A stretch of 43,460 nt of DNA from Syntrophaceae bacterium (GTDB lineage: Bacteria > Desulfobacterota > Syntrophia > Syntrophales > Smithellaceae), in the NCBI GenBank assembly GCA_003141615.1, contig PLMV01000002.1:1-43460 (forward strand), in the 5' to 3' direction. The notes below the pieces were generated by a model, which had not been told where the DNA came from, did no database searches, and saw only the letters and a program-made list of their open reading frames with translations. Both the position numbers and the translations under genes were made by a program. This document shows positions 25,967 to 33,670 of this stretch, piece after piece; position 1 is the first letter of the stretch; the number at the start of each line of letters is the position of its first letter.

Positions 25967-28900
25967 ATGACAACTGATGAATACATAGTCAACATAAACA
26001 AACGCTACAAATTAGGCAATGCAACCGAACATACTTTTCGTGGCGACTTACAACAACTCATTGAAAGTTTAGTGCCTGAAATCAGAGCAACTAACGAACC
26101 TAAACGGCAATCGTGCGGTGCACCTGATTACATCCTAACAAAAAAAGATATTCCTGTTGGTTTTATTGAAGCGAAAGACATTGGAGATACAGACCTCGAA
26201 GGCGCAAAGAAAATAGGGAACAAAGAACAATTCGACCGATATAAAGCATCACTTTCAAACCTCGTTTTTACCGACTACATTACTTTTATCTTATATCGCG
26301 ACGGACAATTTATCACCAAAATTTCCATTGCCGAACTTACCAGCAAAGGAATAAAGCCGTTACCCGAAAATTTTGCCTCTTTTGAAAATCTCATTAAAGA
26401 CTTTTGCACCCATATTGGACAAACCATAAAAAGTTCAAAAAAACTAGCTGAAATGATGGCAGGCAAAGCCCGACTTCTTTCTAACGTCATTGAAAAGGCT
26501 TTAACCAGCGACGAAACCAATCAGGAAGATAGTACGCTTAAAGACCAAATGAATGCCTTTAAGCAAATTTTGATACACGATATTACACCTAAAGAATTTT
26601 CCGATGTGTATGCCCAAACCATTGCTTACGGAATGTTTGCAGCTCGTTTGAATGACCCTACATTGTCTACATTCAGCCGACAAGAAGCGGCAGAATTAAT
26701 TCCAAAATCAAATCCGTTTTTGAGAAAACTGTTTGGCTACATTGCCGGTCCCGATATTGACGACCGGATCAAATGGATTGTTGATAGTTTAGCAGAAATA
26801 TTTTTAGCCTGTAATGTTAAAGAAATTTTAAAAGATTACGGTAAGGACACAAAAAAAGACGACCCGATTATTCATTTTTACGAAACCTTTTTGAGCGAAT
26901 ACGACCCTTCATTACGCAAAGCCCGTGGCGTTTGGTACACACCTGCACCCGTTGTAAATTTTATTGTTCGTGCTGTAGACGATATTTTAAAAACCGAATT
27001 TGATTTGCCGCAAGGTTTAGCCGATACAACTAAAATAAAAATTAAAGTGGATGCACAACGTAAAAAAACAGAAAAAGAAGTTCACAAGGTTCAGATACTC
27101 GACCCTGCTTGTGGTACCGGAACATTTTTAGCCGAAGTAGTAAAACTCATTTACAAAAAGTTTGAAGGACAGCATGGCATTTGGAGCAATTATATAGAAA
27201 CACATTTGCTGCCACGCCTCAATGGTTTTGAGATACTGATGGCAAGTTATGCAATGGCTCACCTTAAACTTGATTTGCTGTTTACCGAAACGGGCTACAA
27301 ACCAACTAAAGACCAGCGTTTTAGTGTTTACCTTACAAACAGCTTGGAAGAACACCACCCCGATACAGGAACTTTATTTGCCAGTTGGTTAAGTACTGAA
27401 GCCAATGAAGCCAATCGTGTCAAAAGAGATACCCCGGTAATGTGTGTTATTGGAAATCCGCCATATAGTGTAAGTAGTAGTAATAAAAGTGAATGGATAG
27501 AAAAATTAACGGCTGATTATAAAAAAGATTTGAACGAAAGAAATATCCAACCCCTTTCTGATGATTATATTAAGTTTATCCGTTTTGGTCAGCATTTTAT
27601 TGATAAGAATGGAAGTGGAATTTTAGCTTATATTTCTAACAACAGCTTTATTGACGGTATTATACACAGACAAATGCGTAAGTATTTATTGGAGAGTTTT
27701 GATAAAATTTATATTCTCGATTTGCATGGTAATGCCAAGAAAAAAGAGGTTTGCCCGGATGGTTCACCTGATCAAAATGTATTTGATATTATGCAAGGTG
27801 TAAGCATCAATATTTTTGTAAAAACTGGCAAGAGAAAGAAAAATGAATTAGGGAAAGTGTTTCATTATGATTTATTCGGGAAAAGGGAATTTAAATACGA
27901 AACCTTAATTGAAAATACATTAAGTTCTTTAAAATGGAATAATTTAGAATACAATAATCCAAATTATTTCTTTGTAATAAAGAACTTTGAAGACAGAATA
28001 AAATATGAAAGAGGATTTAGAATTGATGAGTTATTCCCTTTAAATAATGTAGGAATAGTAACGGCTCGTGATAATTTCTCTTTTCATAATTCAAAGGAAG
28101 AAGTAGAAAATACCATTAAAGAGTTTTTAAATTTAGATGATGAATCAGGAAGAAAAAAATTTGCTTTAGGTGATGATTCAAGAGATTGGCAAGTCAATTT
28201 AGCAAAAAAAGATTTACAAACCCATTATCCTAAAACTGGAATTTTCATAAAAGCTAATTATAGACCTTTCGATAGTAAATGGACATTTTATACCGGAAAA
28301 TCAAAAGGATTTCACAGTTATCCAAGATTTGATGTTATGAAACATTTATTAAAATCAAATGTTGCTTTAATTGCTCCAAAGCAAGCTATTAGAGGTTTTC
28401 AACATTTATTCCTTTCTAATATTATTTGTGATAAAAATTTCATTGACTCAGCCGGTCAATTTGGGGCCGGTAACGTTTTCCCACTCTACCTCTACCCCGA
28501 AACCAATGCACAACAAACCATTGGGCAAACAACTGAAAGAACGCCCAACCTAAACAAAGAGATTGTAAAACAAATAGCAGATAAATTAGGTTTTGCTTTT
28601 ACCAATGAAAAGGAAAGCACCAAAGACACTTTTGCACCCATAGACATTTTAGATTACATCTATGCGGTTTTACATTCGCCAACGTACCGTGAAAAATACA
28701 AAGAGTTTTTAAAAATTGATTTTCCCCGCGTGCCGTATCTAAAAGACCAAAACACCTTTTGGCAATTGGTAAAGTTAGGCGGAAAAATCAGGCAAATACA
28801 TTTACTGGAAAGCCCAATCGTTGAGAAATACATTACACAGTATCCGATAGACGGAAACAACATTATAACAAAACCAAAGTATCAAGACAGCAAAGTTTTT

Positions 28901-29107
28901 ATAAACGACACACAGTATTTTGCCAACGTTCCCGAAGTAGCTTGGAACTTTTACATTGGTGGCTATCAACCCGCACAGAAATGGCTCAAAGACCGCAAAG
29001 ACCATAAACTAGAATTTGACGATATTTTACACTATCAGAAAATCATTGTTGCACTTACTGAAACCGACAGATTAATGAAAGAAATTGACACAATTAAATT
29101 TGAATAA
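25967..29107 (+). CDS. Type ISP-like restriction-modification enzyme (nuclease-methyltransferase fusion)
   Basis: The 1046-residue single-chain enzyme has an N-terminal PD-(D/E)xK nuclease (D54 in GAPDYILTKKD, then E68-A-K70 in GFIEAKD). A helical coupler follows, then an N6-adenine methyltransferase with motif I LDPACGTGTFLAEVV (about 378) and motif IV NPPY (497-500). A long C-terminal specificity region with the WTFYTGKSKGFHSYPRF type of block resembles type ISP enzymes, but no helicase domain is seen. It should methylate one site and cut unmodified DNA. The start has no Shine-Dalgarno site, and the style of sequence resembles Bacteroidetes, suggesting recent transfer. No partner gene is needed. 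Confidence 0.88.
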   Translation: MTTDEYIVNINKRYKLGNATEHTFRGDLQQLIESLVPEIRATNEPKRQSCGAPDYILTKKDIPVGFIEAKDIGDTDLEGAKKIGNKEQFDRYKASLSNLVFTDYITFILYRDGQFITKISIAELTSKGIKPLPENFASFENLIKDFCTHIGQTIKSSKKLAEMMAGKARLLSNVIEKALTSDETNQEDSTLKDQMNAFKQILIHDITPKEFSDVYAQTIAYGMFAARLNDPTLSTFSRQEAAELIPKSNPFLRKLFGYIAGPDIDDRIKWIVDSLAEIFLACNVKEILKDYGKDTKKDDPIIHFYETFLSEYDPSLRKARGVWYTPAPVVNFIVRAVDDILKTEFDLPQGLADTTKIKIKVDAQRKKTEKEVHKVQILDPACGTGTFLAEVVKLIYKKFEGQHGIWSNYIETHLLPRLNGFEILMASYAMAHLKLDLLFTETGYKPTKDQRFSVYLTNSLEEHHPDTGTLFASWLSTEANEANRVKRDTPVMCVIGNPPYSVSSSNKSEWIEKLTADYKKDLNERNIQPLSDDYIKFIRFGQHFIDKNGSGILAYISNNSFIDGIIHRQMRKYLLESFDKIYILDLHGNAKKKEVCPDGSPDQNVFDIMQGVSINIFVKTGKRKKNELGKVFHYDLFGKREFKYETLIENTLSSLKWNNLEYNNPNYFFVIKNFEDRIKYERGFRIDELFPLNNVGIVTARDNFSFHNSKEEVENTIKEFLNLDDESGRKKFALGDDSRDWQVNLAKKDLQTHYPKTGIFIKANYRPFDSKWTFYTGKSKGFHSYPRFDVMKHLLKSNVALIAPKQAIRGFQHLFLSNIICDKNFIDSAGQFGAGNVFPLYLYPETNAQQTIGQTTERTPNLNKEIVKQIADKLGFAFTNEKESTKDTFAPIDILDYIYAVLHSPTYREKYKEFLKIDFPRVPYLKDQNTFWQLVKLGGKIRQIHLLESPIVEKYITQYPIDGNNIITKPKYQDSKVFINDTQYFANVPEVAWNFYIGGYQPAQKWLKDRKDHKLEFDDILHYQKIIVALTETDRLMKEIDTIKFE

Positions 29108-29261
29108 TAACGACAATCTAAAAACCACCCTTTTTAAAAGAAAACATTAAACCATTATTTTTGGTGATCTTGATTTATGGTTAATGGGATTTTGTTGTAC
29201 ATTTCTTCTGGCAATCCGCAAGTGTGATCAAAAAAATAAAAGACGTCTTAAAAGGTTTAAC

Positions 29262-29419
29262 GAGTCTGTAGAATAACTCCAAAATAAAAATTTTGTCTAA
29301 TTTTCAGGGGTCTTTTTACCCCTCCTCATCGCGCGATCGTTAATTGTTGGGCATTCTCCGCGGTCAATTTTTCACACATCTAACGCCAAATGCCGCTCAC
29401 CGACTTATTCTACAGGCTC
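29262..29419. mobile_element. 158-bp MITE-like element or IS end remnant
   Basis: GAGTCTGTAGAATAA (29262-29276) and TTATTCTACAGGCTC (29405-29419) are inverse ends with one mismatch. Inside are a hairpin AGGGGT-CTTTTT-ACCCCT (29306-29323) and a GGCATT/AATGCC pair (29349 and 29389). No reading frame of note is present. The G+C-rich inner part differs from the surrounding A+T-rich DNA. It accounts for most of the 370-base gap after the restriction-modification gene. Confidence 0.65.
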
Positions 29420-29476
29420 AACGTAAAAATCAGCCGTGAGTGTAGCGACAGGCTTGGAAAACTGGTTATACCCACA

Positions 29477-30478
29477 TTATTCTATAAAATAAATTCTAGT
29501 TCCTATCTTTAAGTGTTCATATACAGCTTCAGCTTTTTTCATTAATCGTTTATCTCTAGTAACGAAGAAATCTGAATAGATTGCATATCCAACGTGTTGG
29601 TGATCATTGATAAAAGGAATAAACTTTTTATCATTGTGAATTTTTTTGTCAGGATAGTAACCAATGTTATTCAATAAATTATATAATCCATTTACTTTAC
29701 TAGTCATAGTTATTTTCTGGTTAGGAAAGAATTTGTATAAACCATCACCGAATAAATCATTATAAGCGATATCAATATTCTTATTCTTTATTTCATCTTT
29801 TATTATATTCCAAATTTGATCAATAACATGGGGGGGCTCAATTTCATTTAGCTTATCAACTTTTATGTCACATAATTTTCGTAAATCATTCAAAAAATTT
29901 TCATAATTATAATTAGAGTTTTTAATTAGTTGAGTTGTTTTGTCAACCGATTCTGCATAATTGGTGTTCGCATATTGAAAAATTTCTTTTAATAATTCTT
30001 TATTAATAGCAGGATGCTCATCCAAAGAATCTAAGGTTTTATTCAAGTATTCCATTAAATGACTAAAAGAATTCTTTTGAGAGGTTGCAATCTCATCAAA
30101 AGAGGTATCTTTTTTACCACCATATAGTTTATGCATCATTGCAAGATTTGAATCTTCGATGTCTTTATAAACATTGTTATTGCTGCTATTTTTATTAAAT
30201 ATTTCAAAGGGATCAACCTCTTCAAAATGTGGTGATTCGTTTTTATCTATCGATAAATATTTAGCTTTGACTCTCTTTAGATAATCTAAATATAATTTTC
30301 TTTGTAATACATCTTCGATTCGTGCAAATTCTCTGAGAGTTACATATGAATATATTATTTCCGAATTCTGAGTTTTATTGATTAACTCTTGGACAGTATC
30401 GAGATTACCTTTGATTAAATAATCGATTACGTTTTGATCGAGATAAAACCTGACTTTATTTTGATTATTTTCACTCAT
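29477..30478 (-). CDS. PIN-like nuclease-fold protein
   Basis: The product, 333 residues from ATG 30478 (an in-frame GTG at 30496 is possible), shows the ends of a PIN-like fold. These are the N-terminal FYLDQNVIDYL with Asp14, and the C-terminal DHQHVGYAIYSDFFVTRDKRLMKKA with Asp292, Asp303 and Asp309. The order D...E...DxxxxxxxxxxDxxxxxD is typical of PIN-type RNases, with a large helical insert between. Such proteins act as toxins or defence effectors. No antitoxin gene is adjacent. Base composition is very A+T-rich, unlike the core block. The upstream operator-like string at 30591-30605 is shared with the toxin-antitoxin promoter at the left edge. Confidence 0.65.
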   Translation of the reverse strand: MSENNQNKVRFYLDQNVIDYLIKGNLDTVQELINKTQNSEIIYSYVTLREFARIEDVLQRKLYLDYLKRVKAKYLSIDKNESPHFEEVDPFEIFNKNSSNNNVYKDIEDSNLAMMHKLYGGKKDTSFDEIATSQKNSFSHLMEYLNKTLDSLDEHPAINKELLKEIFQYANTNYAESVDKTTQLIKNSNYNYENFLNDLRKLCDIKVDKLNEIEPPHVIDQIWNIIKDEIKNKNIDIAYNDLFGDGLYKFFPNQKITMTSKVNGLYNLLNNIGYYPDKKIHNDKKFIPFINDHQHVGYAIYSDFFVTRDKRLMKKAEAVYEHLKIGTRIYFIE

Positions 30479-30590
30479 TACTTTAGTGGGTATCACGAAA
30501 AATCCAGCTGATCACAACTGGTGAATACTCAATATTTCTTCCTTAGAATAATAATTAATATCCGAACTTCTCTTTTCCCGATGATTTTAA

Positions 30591-30605
30591 TATAGCACTA
30601 TATAT
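30591..30605 (-). promoter_or_regulatory. Operator-like site shared with the RelE/HigA promoter
   Basis: TATAGCACTATATAT is identical over 15 bases to 674-688. It contains the dyad TATAG-CA-CTATA and, on the minus strand, overlaps a weak -10 box (TATATT) for the PIN-like gene, about 113 bases from its start codon. Confidence 0.5.
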
Positions 30606-30920
30606 ATTTTTTAAAAGAGGAAAATACTTTGCGGAGTTCAGGAAGAAGTGCTTGTTGAGTTCACAAATATCTTTTGCTCAGAAATATTTGGTGAAAAATA
30701 TTTGCTTTTTTATAGTGTAAAACCAGCTTTCCTGTACTAAGTACAGGGCGACTAAAATGGGTGCCAAAAGTCGGCATGGATTGGCTCTAAAGCGTCAAGG
30801 ATAGGCCTGTTTGAGGCAAGGATTTTACCCGCTTTTTGTTTTGATCGTTTTTTATAAGGTATTTTTCAGCCTTTTTATCAATAAAAAATATATTTAATCT
30901 CTATTGCAACCCGTGGAAAT
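30606..30920. other. Non-coding stretch with palindromes
   Basis: No gene is visible. It contains the perfect palindrome CCTGTACT-A-AGTACAGG (30731-30747), a G+C-richer part of unknown origin (about 30748-30835), and a 25-base string (30637-30661) whose inverse recurs with one mismatch at 43053-43077. Confidence 0.4.
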
Positions 30921-30954
30921 TATTTTTAAGAAAATACGCATAATCTTAAAAATA
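30921..30954. promoter_or_regulatory. 34-bp dyad TATTTTTAAGA-N12-TCTTAAAAATA, second copy
   Basis: Arms and spacing are identical to 24524-24557, and the 12-base spacers share CGCATA. It lies about 90 bases past the stop of the DUF932 gene, so it could be an operator, or an A+T-rich hairpin at the operon end. Confidence 0.5.
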
Positions 30955-31042
30955 GCGAAAAATAGCTTGTTAATTTGTTTTTTCATACAAAAAAGTCAGC
31001 ACAGAAATCTTCCGATCCCCATGCTGACTACCTTTCTTCTGC

Positions 31043-31981
31043 TCAATTTACAGTATGTTTTACCATACCCAAAATTGCTCCGCCCACTTTCTCCAGTCTG
31101 AAACTGCTCTCCGCAGGAAGTTCCTTGTATTGAGCAGCTTTTGTATAGACATTAACAATACTGAACATTGTAAAACCATATTCCAGAGGAATCGCCCAGG
31201 TCACAGCTTCTCTTTCCGTTTTGTTTAACAGAAATTGATTGTTGAAATTGTTAATGGTACTTTCTGGATTATCAACCTTGCTCTCCAGTGATAATTTTAT
31301 TTGCTCCTTCTGTCTTCCCAGTTCCTGAGAAACGTTGCTCAAGACTGCCGGGAGTGCTGCAAGTATTTTAGCAGATACATGCCGGTATGACGCGGAGACT
31401 TCCGTTTTGGAAATCATTCCGTTGGTGCAAACCAATCTCAGCATAAATGCAGCTATGGACAATGATGCAAGTCCCACTTCCGAATTGCTCACGGATATGC
31501 CCGGAGTCATTTTTTCTCCATAAAACTGAAATGTTTGTTTATTGTCCGGGATGCTTAAGGACATAAATTCATTATCCAGATTGCATTGAACTCTGGTGTC
31601 AGCCGCATAATTAAGAGCATCAAACTTCTTTAAGACTTCCAGATTATCGGTTGGGATATAACGCGGAGTAAATATTGCCCGAACATCATTTCTGTCAAAC
31701 CGGAAGAACAATTCCTCGTTCTTTTCATATTTGATCCAGTGGTTAAGATTAATTGCCTGAATATCTTCCGGGCATTTTCGCAGATACTGAATGGGGATAC
31801 CCAGTCTGTTTGCTATGGACTGCTGGGCAATCGGTTTCAATGAATGGGATTGGCTTCCGATCCACACCGTATCAAGACTGTCAAAAGATATCTCCTTTGT
31901 TTTTATATTCATGTCCGTATGGTTTCTGGACATAGTTTCGACTCTTTCCATGACTTGTGAAAGCGTTGTCGTTTGAGACAT
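31043..31981 (-). CDS. DUF932 domain protein
   Basis: The 312-residue protein matches DUF932, a family common on phages, plasmids and integrative elements, with no proven activity. Typical parts are SLKPIAQQSIANRLGIPIQY, LFFRFDRNDVRAIFTPRY, PTDNLEVLKKF and the central block LRLVCTNGMISKTEVSASYR, whose RxVCTNGM-like core is a family hallmark. AAAGGAGAAAACATT precedes the ATG. It is the last gene of the minus-strand recombination operon that begins with ssb. Confidence 0.88.
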   Translation of the reverse strand: MSQTTTLSQVMERVETMSRNHTDMNIKTKEISFDSLDTVWIGSQSHSLKPIAQQSIANRLGIPIQYLRKCPEDIQAINLNHWIKYEKNEELFFRFDRNDVRAIFTPRYIPTDNLEVLKKFDALNYAADTRVQCNLDNEFMSLSIPDNKQTFQFYGEKMTPGISVSNSEVGLASLSIAAFMLRLVCTNGMISKTEVSASYRHVSAKILAALPAVLSNVSQELGRQKEQIKLSLESKVDNPESTINNFNNQFLLNKTEREAVTWAIPLEYGFTMFSIVNVYTKAAQYKELPAESSFRLEKVGGAILGMVKHTVN

Positions 31982-32064
31982 AATGTTTTCTCCTTTCCTT
32001 ATAATGTTGTTTCATCGTTTAATTCCGGTGAGACCGTTGTAATAATATCTTTTCCAGAGTCCTA

Positions 32065-32298
32065 TCAGGATAACGATAAAACCTCCTTATTACGGGCTTT
32101 GTGTTTCTGTTTGCTGAATACACATTCTTTGCAGATGGAATTATCCTTGCATTTAGAGCATACTATTTTGCGGTCAATGAACATGGTTATATTCTTGACG
32201 ACTATTTCAATGGTTTGTGTCATCGGTTTTTCCAGCGACCATGCTATTCTTCTCAATATCTGACAGGATTCCATTGATAGCTCCGGCGTGTAAGCCAT
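32065..32298 (-). CDS. Small CxxC zinc-finger-like protein
   Basis: The 77-residue product is unassigned. Its centre has two cysteine pairs (VCSKCKDNSICKECVF), which probably bind zinc, and the C-terminus is basic. AAGGAGGTTTGATAA gives a strong ribosome site for the ATG. It lies between the possible BglII-like gene and DUF932 in the operon. Confidence 0.65.
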   Translation of the reverse strand: MAYTPELSMESCQILRRIAWSLEKPMTQTIEIVVKNITMFIDRKIVCSKCKDNSICKECVFSKQKHKARNKEVLSLS

Positions 32299-32311
32299 TT
32301 ATCAAACCTCC

Positions 32312-32377
32312 TTAATTCAAATTCATAATGTTTTGGTAAATTGTATTGGGAGATGTGTCTTTCACCACCTGACACAT
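32312..32377 (-). CDS. Possible 21-residue peptide
   Basis: ATG 32377 follows AGGGGAAATATA. The frame (MCQVVKDTSPNTIYQNIMNL plus one residue) ends inside the ribosome site of the next gene, so it could couple translation of the CxxC gene. Support is the ribosome site and position only. Confidence 0.3.
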   Translation of the reverse strand: MCQVVKDTSPNTIYQNIMNLN

Positions 32378-32464
32378 TATATTTCCCCTGACGACTCTAC
32401 AGGGTGCGTTTCCATACCAGCGGACGGGCGGCTCCCAATTGATTACTGATTGTTTCCGGTGAAA

Positions 32465-33133
32465 TTACTGATTGACGGCTATTTTAGGGGGTTCATTCTT
32501 GACCAGATGAATCCTGGACTTGGATTTGGTCACGACTTTTTTCTTTTTGTCCGTGTCTTTCTTGATCGCGGAATCGCCGTGAAGGTATTTATCAATCAAT
32601 TTCGGATCAACATCAGCATTATCCGGTAAAGCTTCTTCCTTCTTTGGTTTCTTTTCTTCATAAATCTCGCCCGGTCTTCCCAGATCAAACAATACGATTG
32701 TCACAGGCAGGTTAATTGTGGGATGCAACATTTCGATTTCCTTTGCCACCAGTTCCTCTGTAGTCCCCAGTTTGCTCTTTTCGCTTCTCTGGGAAGTGAC
32801 CATGACAATGCCCATGTCAATCTTTTTCTTGTCAAAACCGACCTGCAACTTCAGAAGGGCATTTTGTATATATTCATAGCTGGAAAAGCTGCCGTCAATG
32901 GCCACACGGTTTTTGAAACCTTTGTAAAAGTATCTGCGTCCATCCAGAATGTTCAAATCCCCGTTCTGTCTCCAGTCCATTTCTTGCAATGCCTGACGCA
33001 TAAGTTCGCCTTTATGGCGGGTGCCGAATAGACAATCATGCAGGTATTCCATCAATTGTTTGACTCCATTAGCCATCTTCTTTTCTTTGATTATTTCTCC
33101 CGCTTTACGGAAGTGGATCATTTTGTAAGACAT
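32465..33133 (-). CDS. Uncharacterised operon protein, possibly BglII-like nuclease fold
   Basis: From ATG 33133 (AAAGGAGAACTTT upstream) the product has 222 residues. The stretch FKNRVAIDGSFSSYEYIQNA then LLKLQVGFDKKKIDMGIVMV recalls the core of BglII/BstYI-type enzymes, in which a VAIExEF strand precedes a helix and an ID-x-G-V strand. Here the second acidic position is replaced (VAIDGSF, Asp80), so catalysis is doubtful. The C-terminal third is low-complexity and lysine-rich. The fold is an inference from pattern only. It overlaps the preceding gene by 29 bases. Confidence 0.5.
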   Translation of the reverse strand: MSYKMIHFRKAGEIIKEKKMANGVKQLMEYLHDCLFGTRHKGELMRQALQEMDWRQNGDLNILDGRRYFYKGFKNRVAIDGSFSSYEYIQNALLKLQVGFDKKKIDMGIVMVTSQRSEKSKLGTTEELVAKEIEMLHPTINLPVTIVLFDLGRPGEIYEEKKPKKEEALPDNADVDPKLIDKYLHGDSAIKKDTDKKKKVVTKSKSRIHLVKNEPPKIAVNQ

Positions 33134-33557
33134 AAAGTTCTCCTTTTCTTTTTTTATTTTTTGATATTTTTTGAGCAAGATGATCTCCGATGAGATACAT
33201 ATCTCCTATCCCGCGTCCTTCTTCTATTTTCTTCAACAACCGCTGATATTGCTTTTCCGTGAAAAGTCCATCCTGGTAGACAGCGTTGACAAATTGTTCA
33301 ACGTTATCGAATGAAGCTTCACCAAAACTCCATTTCCAGTTCCTGTTTCTGTAAATGATGCTCCCGAACTTCTCATTGGAACCGAGATACCAGAGGTTGA
33401 TGTCTCCACGCAGAGGAAGACAACATTGTGCGTCCTTTAAAAGAAATTGGTAAATTTCTTCTCCCGTTGCCTCCCTGCCGACCATCTCTTCGCTGAAATT
33501 GTTGGTATAGATTTTACAGTAGATGCTCACATAAGCTTTTTCGTTTGACTCGTTCAT
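33105..33557 (-). CDS. Hypothetical operon protein
   Basis: The 150-residue product is not recognised. The N-terminus (EKAYVSIYCKIYTNNFSEEM) and middle (DINLWYLGSNEKFGSIIYRN) suggest a small alpha/beta protein with many aromatic residues; the C-terminus is lysine-rich. GGGAGG is present upstream at slightly long spacing. It lies downstream of the helicase gene and overlaps the next gene by 29 bases. Confidence 0.6.
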   Translation of the reverse strand: MNESNEKAYVSIYCKIYTNNFSEEMVGREATGEEIYQFLLKDAQCCLPLRGDINLWYLGSNEKFGSIIYRNRNWKWSFGEASFDNVEQFVNAVYQDGLFTEKQYQRLLKKIEEGRGIGDMYLIGDHLAQKISKNKKRKGELYVLQNDPLP

Positions 33558-33592
33558 TGGTAATTAGACCTCCCTTCCTTTCATAAAATAGG

Positions 33593-33620
33593 AAAGGGAA
33601 GGTTTTTATTCCTTCCCTTT
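33593..33620 (-). other. Hairpin between helicase and downstream genes
   Basis: AAAGGGAAGG and CCTTCCCTTT form a 10-bp perfect stem with an 8-base loop, in the 113-base gap after the helicase gene. Only a weak U-rich run follows on the minus strand, so it may be an attenuator or processing site inside the operon. Confidence 0.5.
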
Positions 33621-33670
33621 TCTTGGGTTACTTCTTTATAAATATAACTGTGGAGAAGCTTGTGAACTGT

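Noticed and set aside
29306-29323. Intrinsic terminator after the restriction-modification gene
   Set aside because: The AGGGGT/ACCCCT hairpin has its T-run in the loop, not after the stem, and is part of the 158-bp repeat element.
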